A DNA stretch of 57,849 nt from CAKSQF01 sp963628435 (GCA_963628435.1 CAVGEY010000015.1:1-57849); one strand, 5' to 3'; counted from the first letter of the stretch, positions 1-8,320 are shown. Made by a program: numbers and translations. The notes: generated from the sequence alone by a model not told the origin.

Positions 1-2485
1 GATAGAGTGTTCCGATATTTGATGCACCACTCTCGATTTTTATTGTCGATTTACCATTCCACTGCCAATCGGAAGTCTGCTTAAGCACTGCATTTCCTTT
101 CGGCAGGCGAAGAGTTGCGGTTGAGCCGATGTACTGATCAATGTAAATATCGTCGCTTCTGTAAGAGTAAATGTATCTGCCGAGCTGACCGTAAATAAGA
201 AGCCCATACTTTGTGCAACATGGAACGCCGTGCCATGTCCATCTTTCGGATGAAGTAGAATACAATGGGTTCTGATAGAAAAAAGTGGTTCCGTTTGAGC
301 CTATTCCGCCGAGAATATTGTTATAGAGTTCAAGCTCCATATTATCCGCATATTTGGAATCAGCAAACATTTGCGAAAGCGAGTCCGAAAGCTGCAGAAG
401 AGCGCCGGAGGAGCATGTTTCACAATATGACTCATTGGGAAGATAATAATCTCCGCCGAACCCCTCAAATGAATGAACGCTGCCCGTACCGCCTGTAACA
501 TACATCTGCTTGTACACAATGTTGTTCCAAAGTCTGCAAGCGGCATCGGTGAATGAATTATCGTCCGATACCCTGCCCATCTCGGAAAGTGCATAGTAGT
601 AAAGCGTGCCGACAACCGCATGTCCGGTAGCTCTTGTAAGATCTTTATATGTTACATGATCACAGGAATAAGTTCCGTAATTTTTGTTTCCGACTCTATC
701 CGGATTCGTATGTACGCCTCTGTATGAAAGAAGATGATTTGCGAGTTCGATGTAATCGTCTTCGTTTATTATAAGATCTTTAAGAAGACTGTTCTTTTTT
801 ACATCGGGGTTCTTCTTTAGCCATTCGCAGAGGGCTATAATATTATATTCAACGCCGGTATGGAATGAAACGATGTTGACCTTGCCGTGATTTGAATAGT
901 TAACGGTAAAGTTAAGGAAACGAAGGGCAACTCTCAAAATTCGGGCGTCTCCCATTGCATTATAATAGGCAATACCGAATTCTATAAGGTATCCGAGATT
1001 AAAAAGGTCCATTGCGGCAGCAGGGTTAGATGTTTCACTGAACACTTTTCCGTCGGTCATAAGAAGGTTATATATGCTGAAATAACCGTTATCGACACTC
1101 TCGGATGCGGCATAGATATGATCGACGCATTCGTCAATCTTATTTTTCAGAACATTATTCGGATAATGCTGATAAAGTCTGCAAGAACCTGCAAGTGCGG
1201 CATAAAAATCCGATTCACCCCATGTCATGCCTCCGACATAGTTTTGGGTATTTCTGTTCCCGTTTGCAACCTTATCGAAATTGGCAAAATTCGAATGTTG
1301 ATTTACCCATTTTGATATAATATACGGAGCGGTAACTTTTGAGAACATCTCAAGTTTCTTATTCCAGAAATCGTCATCGATTGATACATCGGTATTATCG
1401 GGACGGACGGCATTGACGGCCGAACGCTTTACGAAATCGACGGTAACCGTGCGTTTTCCGCCGCCGCTGTAAGTTACGATAATTTCGGCGGTACCGGGAA
1501 TCGACGTCGCCTGTTTTATTGAAACTTTCGCATCCGAGAAAGGTGCCTCTGCCGAAACATTCGGAACGGTTTTTACAGAATCATCGTATACTTTTACATA
1601 ACTGTCAAGGAATGCATCGAATTCATCGAGTTTTTTCCCGTCAACCGAAAGTGAGGTAAGCAGCTTTACACTGTCTTTCTGCTCTTCTTCGGTGAACTCG
1701 ACAACAGAGCAAATCTGCGCTTCGGTAAGAGCTTTGGAATAAAGTCGAACATCATCCATACAGCCGTTATATGTTCCGTCACTCCAAGTGGCGGTTTTTC
1801 CGAGAAAAGCACGGATAATCTTCCATTTGGAAAGATTTGCATTAACAGAAGTCTCGGATATTAGAGATCCGTTTATATAGAATTTAACGACATTTCCGTC
1901 AAATGTAAGTGCCAAATGATGCCAATCGGAATAAAACGAAATCGGAATCATTCCTTCTGTCGCAATTTTTGCGTTTGACGGGCTGCCCCCAAAAAGTTCG
2001 GTTGCATATCCACCTGCTGTGGAGCCGTTATTTGTCATTATATGAAACGACTGTGCAGATGAAGAAGTTTCAAATGCAAATATACGTGAATAACTGCCGA
2101 CAGTTTCGGGATTAAACTTTGCCCAAGTCATAAATGTCATTTGAGAAAGCTTAACTTTATCACTCGGAAGTTTTATGTAAGCCTCGCTGTTCTTATGAGA
2201 TGATGAGTCAAATTTGACTGCGCTGCCCCGTATACCTTCGACCGAGGTAATATTTCCGCAAATTTCGGCATCGTTTCCGTTTCCGCTTGAATCATGCCCC
2301 AGATCATTCATATCATCAAATGTATAATGTAAAACAAGCGAATCGGATAAGCTGTCTTTTCGACCTTCACCATTTGCGGCACTGCTGAAAATCGCAGAAA
2401 AATCAGCAAACATCATTGTTATCACCAATAGCGCGGCGATTGCCGCTTCCTTTCTTCTTTTTGACTTATTTTCAGAACCAAGCAT
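1..2485 (-). CDS. Secreted GH127 beta-L-arabinofuranosidase with LamG domain (3' end outside window)
   Basis: The reading frame stays open from an ATG at 2485 to the left edge, giving 828 codons without a stop. A signal peptide is visible (basic residues SKRRK, then a hydrophobic stretch ending near residue 38). Residues about 45-215 look like a LamG/concanavalin-like fold (LVLHYTFDD, WHHLALTFDG, YNGCMDDVRLYS), followed by an Ig-like linker. From about residue 365 (DDDFW) the protein matches GH127 (former DUF1680). The metal/nucleophile cysteine cluster is present: CETC near residue 686 supplies the Glu and Cys, and WHGVPCC near residue 757 supplies the Cys pair, one of which is the nucleophile in HypBA1. 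GH127 enzymes release L-arabinofuranose from plant or hydroxyproline-linked glycans. RBS GGAGG lies at 2493-2497. Substrate is inferred from family only; the C-terminus and any anchor are not visible. Confidence 0.88.
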   Translation of the reverse strand, partial: MLGSENKSKRRKEAAIAALLVITMMFADFSAIFSSAANGEGRKDSLSDSLVLHYTFDDMNDLGHDSSGNGNDAEICGNITSVEGIRGSAVKFDSSSHKNSEAYIKLPSDKVKLSQMTFMTWAKFNPETVGSYSRIFAFETSSSAQSFHIMTNNGSTAGGYATELFGGSPSNAKIATEGMIPISFYSDWHHLALTFDGNVVKFYINGSLISETSVNANLSKWKIIRAFLGKTATWSDGTYNGCMDDVRLYSKALTEAQICSVVEFTEEEQKDSVKLLTSLSVDGKKLDEFDAFLDSYVKVYDDSVKTVPNVSAEAPFSDAKVSIKQATSIPGTAEIIVTYSGGGKRTVTVDFVKRSAVNAVRPDNTDVSIDDDFWNKKLEMFSKVTAPYIISKWVNQHSNFANFDKVANGNRNTQNYVGGMTWGESDFYAALAGSCRLYQHYPNNVLKNKIDECVDHIYAASESVDNGYFSIYNLLMTDGKVFSETSNPAAAMDLFNLGYLIEFGIAYYNAMGDARILRVALRFLNFTVNYSNHGKVNIVSFHTGVEYNIIALCEWLKKNPDVKKNSLLKDLIINEDDYIELANHLLSYRGVHTNPDRVGNKNYGTYSCDHVTYKDLTRATGHAVVGTLYYYALSEMGRVSDDNSFTDAACRLWNNIVYKQMYVTGGTGSVHSFEGFGGDYYLPNESYCETCSSGALLQLSDSLSQMFADSKYADNMELELYNNILGGIGSNGTTFFYQNPLYSTSSERWTWHGVPCCTKYGLLIYGQLGRYIYSYRSDDIYIDQYIGSTATLRLPKGNAVLKQTSDWQWNGKSTIKIESGASNIGTLY

Positions 2486-2516
2486 AATAATACCTCCGAT
2501 ATGCTTTTGTATTTTT

Positions 2517-2544
2517 ATTATAATAGTCAAGCTCTGATAATCAA
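2517..2544 (-). promoter_or_regulatory. Promoter of the GH127 gene
   Basis: On the minus strand TTGATT and TATAAT are separated by 16 bases, with the -10 about 30 bases ahead of the GH127 start codon. A run of 16 T lies just upstream of the -35. Confidence 0.6.
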
Positions 2545-2548
2545 ATTC

Positions 2549-2564
2549 AAAAAAAAAAAAAAAA
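2549..2564. repeat. Homopolymer A16 (T16 on the minus strand)
   Basis: Sixteen consecutive A on the plus strand, four bases upstream of the -35 element of the GH127 gene as read on the minus strand. It could act like an A/T-rich upstream element and could vary in length by slippage. Its exact length in the assembly is uncertain because homopolymers are error-prone. Confidence 0.8.
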
Positions 2565-2653
2565 GATGTATATAACGGAAATCGTTCTTATTGCATTTTG
2601 TGTTTCACGATTATCCTTTTACAAATCATATCGATAAAATTATTCGGTAAATT

Positions 2654-2690
2654 GAAAACGCTTGTACGATTATTTCGTACAAGCGTTTTC
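2654..2690. terminator. Perfect 16-bp hairpin, terminator-like
   Basis: Arms GAAAACGCTTGTACGA (2654-2669) and its exact complement (2675-2690) enclose a 5-base loop. The outer arm supplies an A-tract and a T-tract on either strand, but no long external U run follows. It lies between the structured RNA candidate and the GH127 promoter, so on the minus strand it would end transcription coming from the DUF1292 gene or the RNA. Confidence 0.55.
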
Positions 2691-2694
2691 GATA

Positions 2695-2885
2695 ATCACC
2701 CCAACCTGCCGTGTGGACTTTAGTTATGACCCTGCTTTGTGCAAGGCGGTGCCCTCTCCGATTTTTCTGTGCTTCCAACGTCCCGATAAAATATCGGGGA
2801 GGCCTGCAAACTCCGAATCGGAAGTATGTCCGGGCTCCATTATTTGTGTGTAGGTCCATTTAGAAAGACCATCACGAACAGGTCA
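2695..2885. ncRNA. Candidate structured RNA (6S-like rod), strand unresolved
   Basis: There is no convincing protein in this 460-base gap, but nested pairings cover about 190 bases. The outer stem is TGGAC with GTCCA (near 2715 and 2851). After a wide internal bubble comes GGTGCCC with GGGCTCC, then CCGATT with AATCGG, then GCTTCC with GGAGGC, and the tip CCCGATA-AAA-TATCGGG (2782-2798). A single long rod with a central bubble is how 6S RNA folds. G-U pairs favour the plus strand in some stems (GCTTCC/GGAGGC) and the minus strand in another (CCTTGC/GCAGGG on the minus strand), so I leave orientation open. On the minus strand the perfect hairpin at 2654-2690 would serve as its terminator. It lacks the signature sequences of tmRNA, RNase P RNA or an intact SRP RNA. 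Identity as 6S is a guess from shape, not from a sequence match. Confidence 0.4.
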
Positions 2886-2947
2886 GGAAAATAACAGCTG
2901 CAAAGACAATTCCATCGAATTTTCGACAAGCGAAAAAGTCGAATAAA

Positions 2948-3259
2948 TTACTTTTCGTCGTAGTCTATTTCTTCGAAAAGAGTATTGTCAAAATAAGATG
3001 CGATTTTTTCGAATTCGTCATCGTCATCTATTGTTTCAAGAAGCTCGTCTCCGTTATTATCCTTCACAAGCTTCAAAATTACGTATTCGTCGCTTTCTTC
3101 TTCATAAGGGATGAGAGCATAATATGTATTGCCGTCAAGCTCTGTTTTGCCTATACATTCATACTCTTTCTCCTCGCCCGATTCGTCATCAATAAGTGTA
3201 TAGACCTCAACCTCGTCTTCTTCTTCCTCTGTATTAAGTGTATCTTTCTCTTCTGACAT
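2948..3259 (-). CDS. DUF1292 family acidic protein (YrzB-like)
   Basis: A 103-residue, strongly acidic protein. The central part (VYTLIDDESGEEKEYEC, then YYALIPYEEE and YVILKLVKD) fits DUF1292, a small all-beta-looking family found throughout Firmicutes, often near udk or mltG or the alaS/ruvX genes. Its function is unknown. RBS GGAGG sits 9 bases before the ATG, and a clear promoter lies just upstream. It is transcribed away from the pantothenate kinase gene. The family assignment rests on the pattern of acidic and aromatic residues and the length. Confidence 0.8.
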   Translation of the reverse strand: MSEEKDTLNTEEEEDEVEVYTLIDDESGEEKEYECIGKTELDGNTYYALIPYEEESDEYVILKLVKDNNGDELLETIDDDDEFEKIASYFDNTLFEEIDYDEK

Positions 3260-3292
3260 GTGTATTATCCTCCATTAGTTTTTTCAATTATT

Positions 3293-3321
3293 ATTTTATA
3301 AAATAATAGCTATTTTGTCAA
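3293..3321 (-). promoter_or_regulatory. Promoter of the DUF1292 gene
   Basis: On the minus strand TTGACA and TAAAAT are separated by 17 bases. The palindrome ATTATTTTATAAAATAAT overlaps the -10 and could be an operator or simply A/T-rich sequence. Confidence 0.7.
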
Positions 3322-3368
3322 GACATTTAGTTAAAATAAAAATATTTTCGATTATGTACTTATGAAGC

Positions 3369-3397
3369 TTGCATTAAAGATGCAAATGTGTTAGAAT
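3369..3397 (+). promoter_or_regulatory. Promoter of coaW
   Basis: TTGCAT and TAGAAT are separated by 17 bases. Transcription would start near 3404, downstream of the in-frame ATG at 3398, which supports translation from the ATG at 3431. Confidence 0.6.
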
Positions 3398-3430
3398 ATG
3401 CAAAACAAACTGAAAGGTAAATTCATAATT

Positions 3431-4267
3431 ATGAAGGTAGTTATCGGTATTGATGTTGGCGGAAGTACGACTAAGATTGTCGGTTTCGACAGCAACGGTC
3501 GACTTATCGATCCCATATATGTTAAAGCAAACGATCAAATAACATCTTTCTACGGAGCTCTCGGTAAATTCACAACCGAAAATTCCATCGGACTTCCGGA
3601 TATTGAGAAAATAATGGTGACGGGAGTCGGCTCATCTTTTGTATCCGATCCGACATATAACATCCCGTGCGAACATGTAAAGGAATTTCCGAGCATCGGA
3701 AAAGGCGGACTCTTTTTATCCGGCCTTGACGAGGCTATTGTTGTAAGCATGGGAACGGGTACAGCACTTGTTCACGCAAAACGGGGATATGACTCCGAGT
3801 ATCTGGGAGGAACAGGCGTCGGAGGAGGCACGCTGCTCGGATTGTCGAAAAAACTGCTCGGAATGGAAAACATCCATCACATAGTCGAACTTGCGGAAAA
3901 AGGAAATCTTTCAAATGTTGATTTAAGAGTCAGCGATATAACCAAACCCGATGTTCATCCCGGTTTGGCGCCCGAACTGACCGCTTCAAATTTCGGAAAG
4001 CTGAGTGATGTGGCAACAAATTCAGATTTGGCTCTCGGTATAATCAATATGATATTCGAAACGGTAACCATGCTTTCCGTATTTGCAGCCAGATCATACA
4101 ATATAAAAAATGTGGTATTAACTGGAAATCTGACCAATTTACCTCAAGCAAAGAAAATATTCAACACGATGAATCAGATGTTCAACGTAAATTTCATTAT
4201 TCCGAGCTATTCAAGCTTCGGCACGGTAATCGGCGCTGCATTATGCGGAACAAATCTCGATTTTTAA
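3431..4267 (+). CDS. coaW: Type II pantothenate kinase
   Basis: Phosphorylates pantothenate in the first step of coenzyme A synthesis. The 278-residue protein has the actin/ASKHA fold signature: phosphate-1 loop GIDVGGSTTK near the N-terminus, VTGVGSS, the glycine-rich SMGTGTA and GGTGVGGGTLLGL segments, and a C-terminal FGTVIGAAL. This is the eukaryote-like/Staphylococcus CoaW type, which is usually insensitive to CoA feedback, a property known for the family rather than seen here. I prefer the ATG at 3431 to that at 3398 because the promoter -10 ends at 3397 and because family members begin at MKVVIGID. An alternative would be a related BadF/BcrA-type ATPase, but those carry extra Cys ligands that are absent here. 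Confidence 0.85.
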   Translation: MKVVIGIDVGGSTTKIVGFDSNGRLIDPIYVKANDQITSFYGALGKFTTENSIGLPDIEKIMVTGVGSSFVSDPTYNIPCEHVKEFPSIGKGGLFLSGLDEAIVVSMGTGTALVHAKRGYDSEYLGGTGVGGGTLLGLSKKLLGMENIHHIVELAEKGNLSNVDLRVSDITKPDVHPGLAPELTASNFGKLSDVATNSDLALGIINMIFETVTMLSVFAARSYNIKNVVLTGNLTNLPQAKKIFNTMNQMFNVNFIIPSYSSFGTVIGAALCGTNLDF

Positions 4268-4325
4268 TCGCTGCCTTGCCGCAGATACCGAGCAAAATCG
4301 CTGAAAAAATTGTGTTGGGCATAAC

Positions 4326-4383
4326 AATCCCCTCAAAGTCAATCTTGAAAACTATGTTTTCAAGTTTCTGCTTTAAGGGGATT
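4326..4383. terminator. Large nested inverted repeat between convergent genes
   Basis: Outer arms AATCCCCT (4326-4333) and AGGGGATT (4376-4383) continue inward with AAAG/CTTT. The tip is the perfect hairpin CTTGAAAAC-TAT-GTTTTCAAG (4344-4364). It lies between coaW (+) and a minus-strand gene, so a bidirectional terminator is the simplest reading. It is larger than usual and has no clean U run. Confidence 0.5.
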
Positions 4384-4455
4384 ACTTGTATATGCGATTG
4401 TCAAATTTTTGAACATTTTTGCGTTATTGTCGGCTCATTAACATAAGCCCTTTCA

Positions 4456-4794
4456 TCAAATAAGAATTGTTATCGCAATTATCGAAAGTATTGCTATTAC
4501 AAACAGGGACAGATTGGAAAAAATCTTATGTTTTCCGTCCTCGGTATCTTCGTTTTCGAAATTGAATGAATTATCAACATATGTACATTGCAGCGGTGCG
4601 GACGTCATTACCAGAGTTTCATAGAGACACCTGCATGCTTCCGATAAACCAATATCCGCTGTTTCAACTGTCCGAAGTTTATTAACGCTTAGCTCCGACA
4701 TATAATTACCGCCGATTTTACCTTCCGAACAAACGGTCATCTGTTTACCGCTTTCATCAAACAGCTTGTCATAATCCAATATATTTTTCATCAT
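4456..4794 (-). CDS. Hypothetical tail-anchored membrane protein
   Basis: I do not recognise this 112-residue protein. The first 88 residues are soluble and include three cysteines (C22, C54, C70). The last 20 residues (LFVIAILSIIAITILI) form one membrane segment with almost nothing after it, so the protein is probably anchored by its C-terminus with the N-terminal part in the cytoplasm. RBS GAGGAG lies about 7 bases before the first of two adjacent ATG codons. It has its own short transcription unit between a large inverted repeat and the rlmI terminator. Confidence 0.55.
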   Translation of the reverse strand: MMKNILDYDKLFDESGKQMTVCSEGKIGGNYMSELSVNKLRTVETADIGLSEACRCLYETLVMTSAPLQCTYVDNSFNFENEDTEDGKHKIFSNLSLFVIAILSIIAITILI

Positions 4795-4896
4795 TCAGAC
4801 GCTCCTCTCAAAGAATCAAATTATCTTTCTTTGTTTTACAATCTTATTATAATTTTAATCTGTACGGAAAAACGTACAGCATGAATGATTTCAAAA

Positions 4897-4936
4897 AAAA
4901 ATCGGAGATTTCTTCAATGAAATCTCCGATTTTTTT
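4897..4936 (-). terminator. Terminator of the rlmI-like gene
   Basis: Perfect 13-bp stem AATCGGAGATTTC with its complement around a 6-base loop, with A-runs and T-runs on both sides. It overlaps the stop codon of the minus-strand methyltransferase and can work in both directions. Confidence 0.85.
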
Positions 4937-6158
4937 ATACGACCTGAAAAAGATAAAATTTAAGATATTCGGTTTCGGGAACACCTCGCAGAATCGGGTG
5001 ATCGGGTGACTGCTGTCTTGCCTCTATTTGGCGCAAGCTTACTTTTGCATCGTGTGCCGCATCATCAAGCATACGCTCAAAAAGTTCGGAAGGCATAAAA
5101 TGTGAACATGAGCATGTGGCAAGATAACCGCCTCGTGGAAGCAGACGCATCGCTTTCAGATTTATCTCTTTATAGCCTCTGTAAGCATCTTTTACCGTAC
5201 TTCTGGATTTTGTAAATGCGGGCGGATCCAAAATAATAAAGTCGTAATCCGAATTTTTATTTGCGACCGCATCGGTCAGATAATCAAAAACATCTGCGCA
5301 TACAAAATCCATATTTGAAGTCAGATTGTTTATCTCAGCATTCTTTTTAGTCATATTTATGGCATCTTCGGATATATCTATTGCGGTCACTCTATCGGCG
5401 CCGGCCCTTGCGGCGTTCAACGCGAACGCTCCGGTATGAGTAAAGCAATCGAGAACTCTTTTTCCTCTTGCAATTCGTGCAACAGACGCACGATTATACT
5501 TTTGATCGAGAAAATAGCCGGTTTTCTGCCCGTTAATAAAATCCACATCGTAAAAGATTCCGTTTTCGCAAATACGTACTATACCGTCGTTCTTTTCTCT
5601 GTTACCGCATTTCATATAAAAATCTTTATACTCGGCAAGCCCCTCGAGTTTACGGACATTGACATCGTTTCTTTCGTATACGCAGTCAATCGTTTCTCCC
5701 ATTTGGTTCATTATATTCACAATCGCATTAAGTACGGTATCTTTGATAAGCTCAATTCCGAGTGACAATATCTGAACAACCAGTACATTTTCAAAGCGGT
5801 CAACGGTAAGTCCCGGAAATCGATCTGCTTCGCCGAATATAAGACGGCAGCACTTAAAATCGTCTCCCGGCATTACGGTTTTTCTGTATTCAATAGCATA
5901 CTTTATTCTGCGTGTCCAGAATGCCTCATCGAACTTATCGTTTGTATTATCCGAAATAATTCTTACACGAATTTTGCTGTTGTCATTAACAAATCCGCTT
6001 CCGAGCCATTTGCCCTTTTTTGAAATCACATCTACGATTTCACCGTTTGTATACGGTTTATCAATCGCCGTAATTTCCTCACCGTAGACCCACGGATGAC
6101 CCTTTTTTATTGAGAATTCTGCTTTCTCGGTAACGGTAAGTTTAGAATAATCTCTCAT
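4935..6158 (-). CDS. rlmI: 23S rRNA (cytosine-C5) methyltransferase, RlmI family
   Basis: The 407-residue protein has an N-terminal PUA-like RNA-binding region (residues about 1-80: KKGHPWVYGEEI, WLGSGFVND), an EEHEEH-type linker and a C-terminal Rossmann methyltransferase. SAM-binding motif I is LDCFTHTGAFALNAARAG, motif II AIDIS, motif IV LDPPAF, and motif VI contains TCSCSH with the candidate catalytic cysteine. E. coli RlmI makes m5C1962 in 23S rRNA; the same target is likely but not proven here. RBS AAGGAAAA precedes the ATG. The gene stands alone and is divergent from the alaX-like gene. Confidence 0.85.
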   Translation of the reverse strand: MRDYSKLTVTEKAEFSIKKGHPWVYGEEITAIDKPYTNGEIVDVISKKGKWLGSGFVNDNSKIRVRIISDNTNDKFDEAFWTRRIKYAIEYRKTVMPGDDFKCCRLIFGEADRFPGLTVDRFENVLVVQILSLGIELIKDTVLNAIVNIMNQMGETIDCVYERNDVNVRKLEGLAEYKDFYMKCGNREKNDGIVRICENGIFYDVDFINGQKTGYFLDQKYNRASVARIARGKRVLDCFTHTGAFALNAARAGADRVTAIDISEDAINMTKKNAEINNLTSNMDFVCADVFDYLTDAVANKNSDYDFIILDPPAFTKSRSTVKDAYRGYKEINLKAMRLLPRGGYLATCSCSHFMPSELFERMLDDAAHDAKVSLRQIEARQQSPDHPILRGVPETEYLKFYLFQVV

Positions 6159-6246
6159 TTTATTTTCCTTTTTCTCATTTTATTGGAGAATATTCTATCA
6201 TAAACGATTATTAAAATCAACCGAAATTCTTTATATTTCAAAAATA

Positions 6247-6275
6247 TTGACAATTATTTATTAAGGTGCTAAAAT
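6247..6275 (+). promoter_or_regulatory. Promoter of the alaX-like gene
   Basis: Consensus TTGACA and TAAAAT separated by exactly 17 bases, about 55 bases ahead of the start codon. Confidence 0.7.
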
Positions 6276-6329
6276 AGCTGTCGGCAAAATATATTATCCT
6301 TTATCCGAAATTGTTATAAGGAGTATAAG

Positions 6330-7520
6330 ATGAAGAACGATATAAATATTGAGAAAACACGCAGACTCTATTATGACGATTCGGAGTTATACGAATTCTG
6401 CGCCGAAGTGACAGACTCGAAATTACGTGATGACGGAAAATATGAAATAATACTCGACAAAACGGCTTTTTTTCCCGAGGGCGGCGGTCAGTACGGAGAT
6501 ACGGGCAAAATTGACGGTCACACCGTATACGATACCGTTGAACTTGACGGATATATAATTCACATTACCGATTTCGATTTTGAAAAAGGCGCAAGAGTAA
6601 ACTGTATAATCGATAAAAACAAACGATTTTCAAAAATGCAGAATCACTCCGGAGAACACATTGTTTCGGGACTTATAAAAAAGCATTATAACCTTGACAA
6701 TGTCGGTTTTCATCTCGGTCACAGCGATGTAACGATTGATTTCAACGGAAAATTATCAAGAGAACAGCTTGATTATATTGAGCGAATGTCAAACGACGTT
6801 ATTTATTCGAATATTCCGATTATCGCCGATTTTCCGCCCGCCGATGAGCTGGAAAAGCTCAATTACCGATCGAAAATCAACCTCAACGAAAATGTAAGAA
6901 TAGTCAGAATCGGCGAGGCTGATATTTGCGCCTGCTGTGCACCTCACGTGAAATTCACGGGTGAAATCGGAATAATCAAATTATTGGATTTTGCGTCATA
7001 CAAGGGTGGAACACGAATTCATATGCTCTGTGGAACAAATGCAGTTGACGATTACAGAGAGAAATATTCCGCAATTTCCAAAATATCATCGATGCTTTCG
7101 GCAAAACAGAGTGACGCGGTAGAAAAATTCTGCGAATACATGAACGAAAACACAAAACTAAAGGCCGAATACAAGGCTGCACAGAAGGAAATCTTAAAAT
7201 ATAAAGCCGCGTGCTTGACACAGGACGAAGACAAAAATCTTATTGTTTTCGATAAGATACCGCTGTCGCTTCTCAACGAATATTCAAAAACATTGGCGGA
7301 ACGCTGTGAGAATATCGCCGCTGTTTTTTCCGGTGATGATGACTCAGGCTACAATTTTGCGATTACAACCACATCATCGGACATAAATCTGAAAACGCTT
7401 TCGAATTTACTTGCAAACAATCTTAATGCAAAATGCGGCGGTTCCAAATCGCTTATACAAGGATTTGTAAATTCGGAAAAAAAGAATATTTTGAAATATT
7501 TAACGCAGAATTTCAATTAA
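6330..7520 (+). CDS. Alanyl-tRNA editing protein, AlaX long form
   Basis: Free-standing editing domain that hydrolyses Ser-tRNA(Ala) or Gly-tRNA(Ala). Residues 1-100 carry the beta-rich N-domain with FFPEGGGQYGDTG. The zinc-binding editing site is complete: HSGEH gives H106 and H110, and CACCAPH gives C202 and H206. A helical linker (about 245-290) leads to a DHHA1-like C-terminal domain with the glycine-rich CGGSKSLIQG motif, the same part that ends alaS at 17995-20622. At 396 residues it fits the AlaX-L class. RBS AAGGAG lies 8 bases before the ATG. A PHP phosphatase gene follows after 29 bases, likely in the same transcript. Confidence 0.87.
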   Translation: MKNDINIEKTRRLYYDDSELYEFCAEVTDSKLRDDGKYEIILDKTAFFPEGGGQYGDTGKIDGHTVYDTVELDGYIIHITDFDFEKGARVNCIIDKNKRFSKMQNHSGEHIVSGLIKKHYNLDNVGFHLGHSDVTIDFNGKLSREQLDYIERMSNDVIYSNIPIIADFPPADELEKLNYRSKINLNENVRIVRIGEADICACCAPHVKFTGEIGIIKLLDFASYKGGTRIHMLCGTNAVDDYREKYSAISKISSMLSAKQSDAVEKFCEYMNENTKLKAEYKAAQKEILKYKAACLTQDEDKNLIVFDKIPLSLLNEYSKTLAERCENIAAVFSGDDDSGYNFAITTTSSDINLKTLSNLLANNLNAKCGGSKSLIQGFVNSEKKNILKYLTQNFN

Positions 7521-7549
7521 GAGATTAGGAAAGGATACCTTTTGAAAAA

Positions 7550-8320
7550 ATGAAGCAGGTAATAACAGCAAACTATCATACACATACAACAAGATGCGGA
7601 CATGCCGTCGGCAAAGATCGGGAATATGTCGAGGCAGCTATAGACACCGGCATCAAAATTCTGGGTTTTTCCGATCATTCACCCATGCCATTCAAAAACG
7701 GATTTCATTCCGGATTTCGCATGCCGCTTGAGAAAGCCGACGACTACTTCACGTCAATTTCCGATCTGAAAAAAGAATACAAAAATGACATCGATATAAA
7801 AATAGGTGTGGAAGCGGAATACTATCCGCAAATCTTTGACGATCTCCTATCTTTTCTTTCACAGTTTCCGCTTGATTATATGATTCTCGGTCAGCATTTT
7901 ATTGACAGTGAAGAAAGCGGGAATTACAGTGGTCATCCGAGTAATGATGAGCAGAGGCTTATTTCATATCTTGAAAATCTGCGCTCGGCGGTAGATACGG
8001 GAAAATTTGCTTATATCGCACATCCCGATTTACTGAATTACACGGGTTCCGACGAATCATATCGAAATATTATGCTTCCTTTTTTAAGAGAAATGAAAGA
8101 AAGAAATGTAATATTCGAAATTAACAGGCTCGGCTTATTCGATCACAGGAATTACCCGTCGGAGAGATTCTTTTCGCTCTGCGGAGAGGTCGGCAATAAA
8201 GCAATTATAGGTCTGGATGCGCATAATCCGAATGTGTTTTACGATGTAAATACTGTGGAAAACTGTATCAAACTCGCGGACAAGTACAATATAGAGATAG
8301 TCGATAAGCTGGATATTTGA
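7550..8320 (+). CDS. Histidinol-phosphatase, PHP family (HisJ/HisK type)
   Basis: PHP-domain metallohydrolase of 256 residues. Metal-ligand motifs are NYHTHTTRCGHA at the N-terminus, GFSDHSP, VGVEAEYYP (Glu ligand), LGQHF, YIAHPDL and GLDAHNP near the C-terminus. The family removes phosphate from histidinol phosphate in histidine synthesis. No other his gene is nearby, so a different phosphoester substrate cannot be excluded. A second, more distant PHP paralogue lies at 45635-46450. The gene is probably cotranscribed with the alaX-like gene and is followed by an IS200 remnant. Confidence 0.8.
   Translation: MKQVITANYHTHTTRCGHAVGKDREYVEAAIDTGIKILGFSDHSPMPFKNGFHSGFRMPLEKADDYFTSISDLKKEYKNDIDIKIGVEAEYYPQIFDDLLSFLSQFPLDYMILGQHFIDSEESGNYSGHPSNDEQRLISYLENLRSAVDTGKFAYIAHPDLLNYTGSDESYRNIMLPFLREMKERNVIFEINRLGLFDHRNYPSERFFSLCGEVGNKAIIGLDAHNPNVFYDVNTVENCIKLADKYNIEIVDKLDI

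Noticed and set aside
2626..2859. Short frames on both strands over the structured RNA candidate
   Set aside because: They span a hairpin, lack ribosome sites and have no recognisable composition.
2840..2920. SRP RNA domain IV resemblance (AGGTCAGG ... CAGC near 2880-2900)
   Set aside because: The GGAA tetraloop and its closing stem are missing, so the core that binds Ffh is not present.
4243..4446. 67-codon plus-strand frame after coaW
   Set aside because: It begins inside coaW, has no RBS and is translated across the large palindrome.
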